Of a stretch of DNA of 29,443 bases, positions 6,796-14,446 are shown in pieces. The notes under the pieces are model-generated. The model searched no databases. It was not told where the DNA came from and saw only the letters and a list, made by a program, of their open reading frames with translations. A program made the translations under genes and the position numbers. Where the stretch lies: positions 1-29,443 of the IMG/VR virus record IMGVR_UViG_3300036766_002278, one strand, 5' to 3'. The first letter of the stretch is position 1; every line of letters starts with the position of its first letter. This DNA is from a virus.

Positions 6796-8370
6796 ATGGT
6801 GCAATTATTGGATTCATCAGGACAGCCGATGAAAGCGTCGACGCGCTTTCGGGTAAGTGATACGGCGCATCGGGCCGCCTCAGTTAAAGCTCGGGAGCTG
6901 GCCAGTTGGATGCCGCTGCTTGGGTCAGCCGATAGCGATCTATTATCAGAGCTGCCAACGCTGGTCTCACGTTCACGGGATTTAACGCGCAATCACGGTG
7001 TGGCGGCGGGTGCTATTCAGACGCTGGTCGATAATGTCATTGGTACGGGATTGCGGCTGGCCGCCATTCCTGATTATCGCTCTTTGGGGCAATCCAAAGA
7101 ATGGGCGGATGATTGGGCACGGGTTGTTGAAAGCGAATGGCGTGCTTGGGCGGAAAGCACGGCGTGCGATGCCGCGAATGCGCTGACGTTTGCGGGCATG
7201 ACGGCTTTGGTGTTTCGCTCTAGCTTGATTAATGGTGAATCCTTGGCTTTGCCCCTTTGGTTAGATGGGCGGCTTGATCAGCGCGGAGCCTCTTATGCCA
7301 CCACTATTCAACTGGTGGAATCGGACAGGTTATCAAACCCTGCAGGTGTGCAGGATAGTAAAAATTTGCGCTCAGGCATTGAAATTGATGCCTACGGTGC
7401 GGCGGTAGCGTACCACATCCGCAAAACGCATCCAGGCGATAGCTATATCGGCTACGGAATGGAGAGTGATGATTGGCTGCGTGTGCCCGTGCGCACGGCT
7501 TTTGGCCGCATGCGTGTGCTGCATATTCATGACAAAGAGCGCACGGGGCAGCATCGCGGCAAACCACTACTGACTTCCATTATGTCGATGTTCAAGATGC
7601 TGGATCATTATGAACGCTCGGAATTACAGGCGGCGGTGGTCAATGCCATGATTGCGGCCTTTATCGAAACGCCGCTCGACGGCGAAGCGATTGGCGAGAT
7701 GTTCGGTGGGTCGGTTGAGGATTATCTGGCCGCGCGTAATGAATGGGATATTCGCCTGCAGGGTGGATCCATCATTCCTGTATTTCCAGGGGATAAGGTT
7801 TCCCCCTTTACGCCCAGCCGTCCGAACAGTGGTTACGGCCAGTTTGTGGAGAATGTCCTACGCCATATCGGTGCAGGTCTGAATATCCCGTTTGAATTGT
7901 TGATGAAGGATTTTTCCAAAACCAACTACTCAAGCGCGCGGGCAGCATTGCTGGAGGCATGGCGTTATTTCAACGCGCGGCGGCAATGGATGGCAACCTA
8001 TTGGGCCAAGCCCATTTATGAGCTGTGGCTGGAAGAAGCGATCAATAAAGGCATCATTGATGCACCAGATTTCTATGAACGTCGCGCCGCCTGGACACGC
8101 TGCAAATGGATTGGCCCTGGACGTGGCTGGGTGGATCCCGTCAAAGAGGCAAAGGCTGCACAATTGCGAATGCAAATTGGACTTTCAACTCTTGAGGATG
8201 AATGTGCCAGCCAAGGTCTGGATTGGGAAGAAGTGTTGGAACAGCTGGCGCGTGAAAAAGCCAAAATTACCGAGTTGGGTCTGACCATTAACGACACCAA
8301 CAGCATTATGAACACGAGTGAAGACAATCAGGAGGAAAATGATGAGAATTTGGAACCGCCTCGCCGGTGA
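6796..8370 (+). CDS. Phage portal protein, lambda gpB family
   Basis: This 524-residue protein, close to the 533 residues of lambda gpB, should form the dodecameric ring at the capsid vertex through which DNA enters. Family signatures include SRDLTRNHGVAAGAIQTLVDNVIGTGLRL near residue 60, LVESDRLSNPAG, RMRVLHIHDKERTGQHRGKP, and SKTNYSSARAALLEAWRYFNARRQW in the C-terminal half. The ATG at 6796 follows AAGGCAGG. The gene's last 29 bases overlap the protease gene, as is common for the lambda B-C pair. The acidic tail after about residue 500 is probably disordered. Confidence 0.93.
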   Translation: MVQLLDSSGQPMKASTRFRVSDTAHRAASVKARELASWMPLLGSADSDLLSELPTLVSRSRDLTRNHGVAAGAIQTLVDNVIGTGLRLAAIPDYRSLGQSKEWADDWARVVESEWRAWAESTACDAANALTFAGMTALVFRSSLINGESLALPLWLDGRLDQRGASYATTIQLVESDRLSNPAGVQDSKNLRSGIEIDAYGAAVAYHIRKTHPGDSYIGYGMESDDWLRVPVRTAFGRMRVLHIHDKERTGQHRGKPLLTSIMSMFKMLDHYERSELQAAVVNAMIAAFIETPLDGEAIGEMFGGSVEDYLAARNEWDIRLQGGSIIPVFPGDKVSPFTPSRPNSGYGQFVENVLRHIGAGLNIPFELLMKDFSKTNYSSARAALLEAWRYFNARRQWMATYWAKPIYELWLEEAINKGIIDAPDFYERRAAWTRCKWIGPGRGWVDPVKEAKAAQLRMQIGLSTLEDECASQGLDWEEVLEQLAREKAKITELGLTINDTNSIMNTSEDNQEENDENLEPPRR

Positions 8371-9544
8371 GCCGTGGGCCATCACGGAAACAGCATTACA
8401 AACCATTTTAGAAATTGCTGCCCGCGAAAATGAAAGCCCGCAGGCGGTGGCCGCCAAGCTCGGTCGGGATTTACAAAATACCTATACGGCCACCGAACGA
8501 GATGGGGTTGCGATTATCCCTGTGACAGGGCCGCTTTTCCGCTATGCCAATCTCTTCACTGCTGTCAGCGGTGCATCGAGCTATGAACTAATCGCCCGTG
8601 ATTTTACCGCTGCGCTGGAAAACCCGCAGATCAAAGGAATCATTCTCGATATCGATTCCCCAGGCGGGGAAGTCAACGGCGTGTCGGAACTCTCCAATAT
8701 GGTCTATGCCGCACGGGGTAAAAAGCCAGTGGTGGCCTATGCCTCTGGCGATGCGGCATCGGGCGCTTACTGGATTGCCTCAGCCGCTGATGAAATTGTG
8801 GTCTCGGATACTTCGGCGCTGGGATCGATTGGCGTCGTTGGCATGTATCGTGGCAAATCAGGAAAACAAGGCGAAGATGTCGAGATTGTTTCTTCGCAAA
8901 GTCCTCATAAACGGCTTGACCCATCAAGTGACGAAGGGCGGGCGCGACTGCAGATGCGCATTGATAGCATGGCTGATGTGTTCATTGAAAGCATTGCACG
9001 TAATCGCAAGGTCAGTATGGATATTGTTCAAACGCATTATGGCGGCGGCGATGTGCTCATCGGCGCAAAAGCCGTACAAGCTGGTCTAGCTGACAGGGTC
9101 GGCAGTCTAGAACAGCTAATACAAGAACTCTCTGGCCTTTCTAAAAGCCCTCCACTGGAGGGCTTTTTTGTAACCAAAACCCCCACCGTAAAACAGGAGA
9201 AAAAACCAATGGATCTTGAAACCCTTACCAAAGAACATCCAGTTCTCGTGACGCAGATCAAGCAGGATGGTGTACGTGCTGAACGTAAGCGCCTAGACGA
9301 TATTCTAAGTTGTCCAGAAGCAAAAGACCGTCAGAAGCTGGCCATAGAAATTGCGCTGCACACGGATATCAGTGCTGTGGAAGCCCAGCATTTATTAGCC
9401 TGCGCCACGCCAGAAAAAGTGACTGCAACCAGTTCGTTTGATCGGGTCATGGCGAGTATCCCAAATCCCGCCATCACGCCAGCAAGCGATGATGCAGCAA
9501 ACGATATCGATGCGGTGGCAAGCCGCATCGCTGCTGCCGTTTAA
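8342..9544 (+). CDS. S49 (SppA-like) head maturation protease with C-terminal scaffold domain
   Basis: This 400-residue protein corresponds to lambda gpC, the prohead protease, fused to a scaffold-like C-terminus. The S49 core has LDIDSPGGEVNG (about 102-113), AYASGDAASGAYWIASAADEI with probable nucleophile Ser140, and SALGSIGVVG. Lys190 in SPHKRLDP is a candidate catalytic lysine. The C-terminal 111 residues (from Met290) form a separate acidic helical part that can be made alone from 9209. ATG 8342 was chosen because AGGAGG lies 6 bases upstream; ATG 8339 would be too close. A terminator-like hairpin lies inside the gene at 9143-9169, exactly between the two parts. Confidence 0.9.
   Translation: MRIWNRLAGEPWAITETALQTILEIAARENESPQAVAAKLGRDLQNTYTATERDGVAIIPVTGPLFRYANLFTAVSGASSYELIARDFTAALENPQIKGIILDIDSPGGEVNGVSELSNMVYAARGKKPVVAYASGDAASGAYWIASAADEIVVSDTSALGSIGVVGMYRGKSGKQGEDVEIVSSQSPHKRLDPSSDEGRARLQMRIDSMADVFIESIARNRKVSMDIVQTHYGGGDVLIGAKAVQAGLADRVGSLEQLIQELSGLSKSPPLEGFFVTKTPTVKQEKKPMDLETLTKEHPVLVTQIKQDGVRAERKRLDDILSCPEAKDRQKLAIEIALHTDISAVEAQHLLACATPEKVTATSSFDRVMASIPNPAITPASDDAANDIDAVASRIAAAV
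9143..9169 (+). terminator. Intrinsic-terminator-like hairpin inside the protease/scaffold gene
   Basis: AAAAGCCCTCC (9143-9153) and GGAGGGCTTTT (9157-9167) form a perfect 11-bp stem with a 3-base loop, continuing into a run of six T (9164-9169). The form is that of a strong rho-independent terminator, yet it lies in the middle of an open reading frame (codons reading SPPLEGFF). It could act as an attenuator, an RNA-stability element or a slippage signal. Confidence 0.7.
9209..9544 (+). CDS. Nested in-frame scaffold protein (Nu3-like)
   Basis: An in-frame ATG at 9209 inside the protease gene is preceded by AGGAG 9 bases upstream (9195-9199), a good internal initiation site. It would give a free 111-residue product (MDLETLTKEHPVLVTQIK...) sharing the protease C-terminus. 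This copies the lambda C/Nu3 arrangement, in which the scaffold starts inside the protease gene. The product is rich in charged and helix-forming residues (RAERKRLDDILSCPEAKDRQ), as expected for scaffolds. The function is inferred from architecture. It may also exist only as part of the full-length protein. Confidence 0.65.
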   Translation: MDLETLTKEHPVLVTQIKQDGVRAERKRLDDILSCPEAKDRQKLAIEIALHTDISAVEAQHLLACATPEKVTATSSFDRVMASIPNPAITPASDDAANDIDAVASRIAAAV

Positions 9545-9568
9545 CCACACACCTATAAGGAGACAAAC

Positions 9569-9943
9569 ATGACACGCGCAGAAGGTTTTACCAATCAGGG
9601 CGAATACAAGCCCGATAATTTACTGGCGGGAGAGTATCCCCGCATTGAAAGGCTGGTGACGATTGCGGCTGGCGCTGATCTTGCCAAAGGAGCTATTCTT
9701 GGACGAATTACCGCAAGTGGGAAATTCAAACTCAGCGCTTCGGCCAGTTCCGACGGTTCGCAAACGCCAGATGCCATTCTGGCCGAAAAGGCCAGTGCGG
9801 CGGGAGCCGATGTACAGGCAGTGGTCTATTTCAGCGGCGAGTTTAATGAGAACGCTCTGACGCTGGGCGCTGGTCACACACTGGATGCCGTGCGCCTCAC
9901 GCTGAAAGCGAAAAGCATCTATCTACGCGCCAATCAAAAATAA
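9569..9943 (+). CDS. Capsid decoration protein, gpD-like
   Basis: This 124-residue protein lies between the protease/scaffold and the major capsid protein, exactly where lambda encodes gpD, the trimeric cement protein that stabilises the expanded capsid. The sequence fits the family: an N-terminal strand region (LLAGEYPRIERLVTIAAGADLAKGAILG), then DAILAEKASAAGADVQAVVYFSGEFNENAL and a C-terminal small domain. The start at 9569 has AAGGAG about 7 bases upstream. Confidence 0.87.
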   Translation: MTRAEGFTNQGEYKPDNLLAGEYPRIERLVTIAAGADLAKGAILGRITASGKFKLSASASSDGSQTPDAILAEKASAAGADVQAVVYFSGEFNENALTLGAGHTLDAVRLTLKAKSIYLRANQK

Positions 9944-9981
9944 CACCCTCTCATCTTTAAACCCTCATAAGGAGAAACATC

Positions 9982-11022
9982 ATGTCTATCGATATTTTCA
10001 ATACCCACGTTCTGACCAAGGTCGTGGAAAAACTGGAGCGTCCTAGCTCCTTCCTGCTCGATGTGTTTTTCGGTCAGGAACAAACCGAAGAATCCGAAGA
10101 AATCCACTTTGATATTGATAAATCTAAACCGCGCCTGACACCTTTTGTGTCGCCGCTGGTGGCTGGAAAAGTAGTGGATGATGAAGGCTTCACGACCAAG
10201 AGCTTCAAACCCGCTTACGCCAAAGACAAGCGTCGTTTCGATCCAAGCCGTCCGCTCAAGCGTTCGATTGGGGAGCGTATTGGCGGCACGTTGTCACCGC
10301 AGCAACGCCTGGAAGCCAATGTCAACCGCACGCTTATTAAGCAGCTTGAAAATCTGACGCGCCGCGAAGAAGTGATGGCCTCCGAAGCCTTGCGCACGGG
10401 TAAAGTGACCGTGAGCGGTGATAATTACCCGACCGTAGTGGTTGATTTTCAGCGTGATGCCGCTTTAAGCGTGGCATTGGCAGGCTCCAGTCGCTGGGGT
10501 GAAACGGGTGTGAGTGCCCTGGATAATCTCGAAGACTGGGTTGGTCTCATTCAAGAAAAGTCAGGCGCCGTTGGGCGTACGGTTATCATGGACGCGCTGG
10601 CATGGCGGGTGTTCAAGTCTGATCCCAAGGTCGAAAAGCTGCTGGATATTCGCCGCATTGCTGACACTACCAATCTGACGCTGGGGCCGATTGCCTTTGG
10701 TCAGGGTAATGAGCTGGCGCGTTATGTTGGCACCATCGGAGATCTGGATTTCTGGGTCTATAATGACCGTTATGTCGATGATAACGATGTCGTTCAGAAA
10801 CTGCTACCCGATTATACGGTGCTGGTCGGCAGTACCAGTCAGCTTGAAGGCACACGTTGTTACGGTGCCATTCAGGATGAAAAAGCAGGCTATCGGGCGC
10901 AGCGTTTCTTTTCAAAATCGTGGCTCGAAGAAGATCCTGCCGTACGCTGGTTGTTGTTGCAATCGGCGCCGCTGATTGTGCCGTATCGTCCGAATGCGTC
11001 TTTCTGTGCCACGGTTCGTTAA
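9982..11022 (+). CDS. Major capsid protein, lambda gpE family
   Basis: This 346-residue protein is about the size of lambda gpE (341) and has the family pattern: an N-terminal arm with FLLDVFFG, then EEIHFDIDKSKPRLTPFVSPLVAGK, and a middle stretch RLEANVNRTLIKQLENLTRREEVMASEALRTGKV. It would build the HK97-fold shell. The start has a strong AAGGAG site and follows a short gap after the decoration gene, consistent with high expression. Confidence 0.93.
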   Translation: MSIDIFNTHVLTKVVEKLERPSSFLLDVFFGQEQTEESEEIHFDIDKSKPRLTPFVSPLVAGKVVDDEGFTTKSFKPAYAKDKRRFDPSRPLKRSIGERIGGTLSPQQRLEANVNRTLIKQLENLTRREEVMASEALRTGKVTVSGDNYPTVVVDFQRDAALSVALAGSSRWGETGVSALDNLEDWVGLIQEKSGAVGRTVIMDALAWRVFKSDPKVEKLLDIRRIADTTNLTLGPIAFGQGNELARYVGTIGDLDFWVYNDRYVDDNDVVQKLLPDYTVLVGSTSQLEGTRCYGAIQDEKAGYRAQRFFSKSWLEEDPAVRWLLLQSAPLIVPYRPNASFCATVR

Positions 11023-11033
11023 GGAGGAATGAC

Positions 11034-11408
11034 ATGAAAATCAAAGCAAACATTTCCCTTCATGCGAATGGCAAAGTTTACGCTCCTGGCAGTCTTGTCG
11101 ACCTAGCGGATGAAGAAGCACAGCGTCTTTTGTCCCGTGGTTTTGCTGAAAGTGAGGAACAGGAGATCCTTCCTCATTCACCTACGGCACAGGGTCAGTC
11201 CTCACCACATAAAGCAGTACCGACAATTGAAGATATTGTTGATGCGATTTCGGCGCTGGATCCTACCAAAGACTTCGGCAAGAACGGCAAGCCGAATGTT
11301 GATGCTCTTGAAGATCTGCTCGATGCCAATATCACCGCTGCCCAGCGTGATGAGGCATGGGAGATTTATCAAAAAGAACAGTCTGAGGAGAATGGCGGCG
11401 CAGAATGA
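11034..11408 (+). CDS. Small head-associated protein with two short domains
   Basis: This 124-residue protein starts at ATG 11034 behind a near-consensus AAGGAGG. The first 45 residues (KIKANISLHANGKVYAPGSLVDLADEEAQRLLSRGFAE) resemble a short DUF7210-like module common next to capsid genes. The last 55 (IVDAISALDPTKDFGKNGKPNVDALEDLLDANITAAQRDEAW) resemble a small helical module seen in many phage head genes. Position after the capsid gene matches lambda FI, a DNA packaging accessory, but similarity to FI itself is not evident. It overlaps the next gene by 4 bases. Confidence 0.6.
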   Translation: MKIKANISLHANGKVYAPGSLVDLADEEAQRLLSRGFAESEEQEILPHSPTAQGQSSPHKAVPTIEDIVDAISALDPTKDFGKNGKPNVDALEDLLDANITAAQRDEAWEIYQKEQSEENGGAE

Positions 11409-11719
11409 GCTTTCAAGACGCATCCTTAAAAGCGGTCAATGTGCTGTTTGCCACCTTCGGGCAGACGGCACAGCTGGTTTTTGACGATAGCACAACGCTG
11501 GAGGCAGTGGTTGTGCATCGTTTTCCTGACAAGGTTGTCGATTTTCTGGATTCAAAAATACAAACAGCGACCAATCTCTTCGAGGTTCGTTTGAGTATTC
11601 TCGATCCTGCCAAGAAAATCGTTCAGATTATCAAGAACGGCAAGACCTATATCGTTCAAGGTGAACCAGTGAAAGATCAGCATGGGCTTGTGCTGAGCGT
11701 GGATGCCTATGCGTCTTAA
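11405..11719 (+). CDS. Head-tail joining protein, gpFII-like
   Basis: This 104-residue, beta-rich protein begins in an ATGA overlap with the previous gene. It has the layout of FII-type connectors: a helical start (FQDASLKAVNVLFATFG), then strands (QLVFDDSTTLEAVVVHRFPDKV; FEVRLSILDP; KNGKTYIVQGEPVKDQHGLVLSVDAYA). The last two segments are typical of the family that caps the portal and offers the tail-binding surface. Family assignment is from pattern and position. Confidence 0.7.
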   Translation: MSFQDASLKAVNVLFATFGQTAQLVFDDSTTLEAVVVHRFPDKVVDFLDSKIQTATNLFEVRLSILDPAKKIVQIIKNGKTYIVQGEPVKDQHGLVLSVDAYAS

Positions 11720-12356
11720 TGCTGCCATTCAAGGCAATTTAAAAGCCATGATGGCAGCCGAGGTCAAGGCGGCGGAAAAGGCAGTGGGTAGCGGTGTGCG
11801 CCAAGCCACCGATGGTTTGAAGAGCGAATTGCGCGGTCAAGTCACAGGCGCTGGCCTTGGTGATCGTCTTGCCAAAACATGGCGCGGCGATCTTTATCCC
11901 AAGGGCGGCATGAGTATGAATGCCGCTGGTTTTGTTTATACCAAGGCACCGGAAATTATCGGCGCTTTTGCTTACGGGACGACCATCCGCAGCAAGCGCG
12001 GACGGTTTCTGGCAATCCCCACGCAATACGTTACGCGGCGCGAAAATAAAAAACTCTCGCCTGCCGATTTTGCGGAAGCAGGAATTCCGCTTCGCTACGT
12101 TCCGCCGAAAGGCGCGCGGCGCGTGGGATTGCTGGTCGTCGATGATTTTCGCGTCACCAGCAAAGGCAAAGCGCGGGTTGCAAGCGACCGAGCCAAAAAG
12201 ACAGGAAGCGGTTTAACGACCGTCGTCATGTTTATCCTCGTGCCGCAGACCACCTTAAAAAAACGCTTCGATATCGACAGCGTTGCCAAGAAATGGATCG
12301 ACCGTTTGCCGTCACTCGTCACGACAAGCTGGCCAGATGAAAAGGAAGAGAAATGA
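11709..12356 (+). CDS. DUF6441-like neck or tail protein
   Basis: This 215-residue protein resembles the uncharacterised DUF6441 family of alphaproteobacterial phages: a helical, Ala-rich N-terminus (KAAEKAVGSGVRQATDGLKSELRGQVTGAGLGDRLAKTWRG), then AAGFVYTKAPEIIGAFAYGTTIRSKRGRFLAIPT, and a basic C-terminal half. Similar genes lie between head-tail joining and tail terminator genes, where lambda has gpZ and other phages have tail-completion proteins. ATG 11709 is preferred because homologues begin M-(K/R)-L; 11703 is possible. It overlaps the genes on both sides. The function is not known. Confidence 0.72.
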   Translation: MRLNAAIQGNLKAMMAAEVKAAEKAVGSGVRQATDGLKSELRGQVTGAGLGDRLAKTWRGDLYPKGGMSMNAAGFVYTKAPEIIGAFAYGTTIRSKRGRFLAIPTQYVTRRENKKLSPADFAEAGIPLRYVPPKGARRVGLLVVDDFRVTSKGKARVASDRAKKTGSGLTTVVMFILVPQTTLKKRFDIDSVAKKWIDRLPSLVTTSWPDEKEEK

Positions 12357-12781
12357 CCGATAGAGAAGCCATTCTGCAGGCGCTGTTCACGCTTTTGCAG
12401 ACCATCGCGGATGTTACCGTTCTGCGGAATGAAGCCGTGCCTGAAAAAATACCAAGTGGCGGCTTGATTATCTTACGCGACGGCGATCCAGGCGAACCTG
12501 AAACGCTGTTGTCGCCGCTTTCTTATTACTGGCAGCACCGCGCGCTGGCAGAAGCTATTGTGCAAAAAGGCGATCAAGCCGCCCGCGATCTCGCGCTGGA
12601 TGGATTGTTCCGCAAGATTTCACTTGCCATCGCGGACGACCGAACGCTTGGCGGACTTTGCGACCGCATCACACCGCAAGCGGCGGATACCAACGTGCTG
12701 GCGGTCGAAGGATCGCCGCAGATCAAAGGTGCAATCATTCCAATAGAGCTTATCTACGTCACTGCCGATCCACTCGGTTGA
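12353..12781 (+). CDS. Putative tail terminator protein
   Basis: This 142-residue protein begins in an ATGA overlap with the DUF6441-like gene and lies directly before the tail tube gene, the usual place of the tail terminator (lambda gpU). The pattern RNEAVPEKIPSGGLIILRDGDPGEPE followed by LSYYWQHRALAEAIVQ and IPIELIYVTADPLG is common in alphaproteobacterial phages, where it is often mislabelled acyl-CoA transferase. Nothing here suggests an enzyme. The role is inferred from position, size and alpha/beta pattern. Confidence 0.68.
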   Translation: MTDREAILQALFTLLQTIADVTVLRNEAVPEKIPSGGLIILRDGDPGEPETLLSPLSYYWQHRALAEAIVQKGDQAARDLALDGLFRKISLAIADDRTLGGLCDRITPQAADTNVLAVEGSPQIKGAIIPIELIYVTADPLG

Positions 12782-12813
12782 TTTTTCTTTAACACTAAAC
12801 ATAGGAGGTAAAC

Positions 12814-13755
12814 ATGGCTCGTGCATACGGCGCCAATGCCCAGCTATTGGGCAAATTCGAAACGGTGTATGGCACACCGCCATCGGGCAATTATATCAAA
12901 TTCCCGTTCGTCTCATCCGATCTTGGATCTGAACAGGGTTTGATTGCATCCGATCTTCTTGGCCAAGGTCGTGACCCATCGCAGCCCATCCGCGATATTA
13001 TCCGCGTGGAAGGCAACGTGGTGGTGCCCGTCGATCTGCGCAACTTCGGCCATTGGCTGAAGGCGCTTTTGGGTGCGCCGACGACCACAGGTACGGGGCC
13101 TTACACCCATAGTTTTGTGTCAGGTGCGGCCAGCCTGCCCAGCCTTGCGCTGGAAGTCGGTATGCCGGAAGTACCGATCTTCTTCACGGAGTCTGGTGTG
13201 CGGGTCAATTCCGCCCAGCTAAGTTTTGCCCGTTCGGGCGCGGCCAACGCGACACTCAATTGCATTGCCCAAGGCGAAACCGATGCAGGCGTGACAGGCG
13301 GAGGCACACCCACGACCCCAACACTCACGCGCTTTAATCAATTCCAAGGATCCATCAAAAAAGATGGTTTGCAGCTTGGCAATGTCACAGGTGCGCAGCT
13401 TACCTATACGAATAATCTGGAGAGGATCGAAACCATCCGTTCGGACGGTAAAATCGACGGCGCGGATCCCACCATCGCGGCGCTTACTGGCAATATCGAG
13501 GTGCGCTTTGCTGATACTGCGTTGATCGATGCTGCCACCGACAACACGCCGATGGAATTGGCTTTCGCCTATATCATCGACGCTGATAAATCGCTGACCT
13601 TCACGGCGCACGAGGTTTATCTGCCGAAACCAAAACTGGCGATCTCTGGCCCTGGCGGTGTGCAAGCCACCTTTGACTGGCAGGCGGCGAAGGCGACAAG
13701 CCCCGCGCGCATGCTGACTGTTGTCCTCAAAAACGATGTAGCGAGTTACGCATGA
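12814..13755 (+). CDS. Phage tail tube protein
   Basis: This 313-residue protein should polymerise into the inner tube of the non-contractile tail. It starts MARAYGANAQLLGKFETVYGTPP, typical of alphaproteobacterial tail tube proteins, and continues with beta-rich sequence of two related halves (roughly 20-150 and 170-310). A Gly/Thr-rich linker (GVTGGGTPTTPTLTRF) lies near 165. ATG 12814 has AGGAGG 7 bases upstream, one of the strongest sites in the window, as fits an abundant structural protein. Confidence 0.85.
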   Translation: MARAYGANAQLLGKFETVYGTPPSGNYIKFPFVSSDLGSEQGLIASDLLGQGRDPSQPIRDIIRVEGNVVVPVDLRNFGHWLKALLGAPTTTGTGPYTHSFVSGAASLPSLALEVGMPEVPIFFTESGVRVNSAQLSFARSGAANATLNCIAQGETDAGVTGGGTPTTPTLTRFNQFQGSIKKDGLQLGNVTGAQLTYTNNLERIETIRSDGKIDGADPTIAALTGNIEVRFADTALIDAATDNTPMELAFAYIIDADKSLTFTAHEVYLPKPKLAISGPGGVQATFDWQAAKATSPARMLTVVLKNDVASYA

Positions 13756-14090
13756 TTACCTTGAACCTAAAACGTGAAAACTACTGGCTGGATCTGATTT
13801 CTGGTGTGCGCGTGCATGTCCGTCCAGCATCCACCGCTCTTGTCATGGCGGCGCGCGTCGAAGCTTTAAAAGAAGAAGCCGAACCGGCATTGCGCAGCAC
13901 GGCGCTGATCAAGCGATTGGCACAACTGGCAATCATCGAGTGGGAGGGTGTCGGCGGTGAAGATGGCGAAGCCTTACCTGTCACGCCAGAAGGTATTTAT
14001 GCCTTGATGGATTTGTGGCCGATTGCCGAAGCCTTCGAGCGTCTTTATCTCGGCCCTGCCTTATTGTTGGAACAGGAAAAAAACGCCTAA
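13752..14090 (+). CDS. Tail assembly chaperone, G-type
   Basis: This 112-residue protein lies between tail tube and tape measure, where siphoviruses encode tail assembly chaperones. It is an alpha-helical, acidic protein (VMAARVEALKEEAEPALRSTALIKRLAQLAIIEWEG; PEGIYALMDLWPIAEAFERLYLGPALLLEQ). It begins in an ATGA overlap with the tail tube gene. Near its end the codons GAA AAA AAC form an A-AAA-AAC slippery heptamer, so a fraction of ribosomes should continue into the T frame to make a longer fusion, as in lambda G/GT. Confidence 0.8.
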   Translation: MITLNLKRENYWLDLISGVRVHVRPASTALVMAARVEALKEEAEPALRSTALIKRLAQLAIIEWEGVGGEDGEALPVTPEGIYALMDLWPIAEAFERLYLGPALLLEQEKNA

Positions 14091-14125
14091 CGGCTCGTTG
14101 TCGCTGGCATTTTGGCGGCGGGCCG
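14078..14125 (+). promoter_or_regulatory. Programmed -1 ribosomal frameshift signal
   Basis: The heptamer A-AAA-AAC occupies 14078-14084 in the zero frame of the G-type gene. Six bases further, CGGCTCG (14091-14097) can pair with CGGGCCG (14119-14125), one G-U pair included, giving a stem at the right distance for stimulating slippage. The zero-frame stop TAA is at 14088-14090, so slippage must happen just before it. Confidence 0.75.
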
Positions 14126-14446
14126 GATTACTGCGCATCTTGTGAGGATGCTGGCTTGCCCTGTGCGCGGGGTGAGCTGAATGCGGAAGGTGAGCTTTGC
14201 CCGTACCGCGCGCATGAGCCGGAAAGCATGGAGGCGTGGCAAGCGTGGGATTTAGCTCTTCGCTGCGGCGGGCAATTACGCCTCAGTCAAATGGTCGCGA
14301 TCGGCATGGATTTTTCGGCGGCGCTGCAAGTTGCTGCATCGCTCGGTCATGATGCGTGCGCCACAGCAGAATTCTTATCCGCCATCGAAGCGGGCATGAC
14401 CAGTGCCTTTAATGAGAAACTATCAAGTGAGATGAAAAACCGATGA
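14084..14446 (+). CDS. Tail assembly chaperone T-frame extension (made as a G-T fusion)
   Basis: This frame is entered by a -1 shift at 14084 and adds 120 residues to the first 111 of the upstream protein, a fusion of about 231. The extension has a cysteine cluster (YCASCEDAGLPC, then ELCPYRAHEPESMEAW) that could bind metal. A helical part follows (AWQAWDLALRCGGQLRLSQMVAIGMDFSAALQVAASLGHD). It resembles small proteins found at this position in alphaproteobacterial phages. The GT form would bind the tape measure and recruit tube subunits. Independent initiation from GTG 14015 is possible but lacks a clear ribosome site. It overlaps the tape measure start by 4 bases. Confidence 0.7.
   Translation, partial: RLTARCRWHFGGGPDYCASCEDAGLPCARGELNAEGELCPYRAHEPESMEAWQAWDLALRCGGQLRLSQMVAIGMDFSAALQVAASLGHDACATAEFLSAIEAGMTSAFNEKLSSEMKNR

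Noticed and set aside
12353-12781. Acyl-CoA transferase
   Set aside because: This label is common for such phage proteins, but size, position and sequence fit a tail terminator and no enzyme motif is present.
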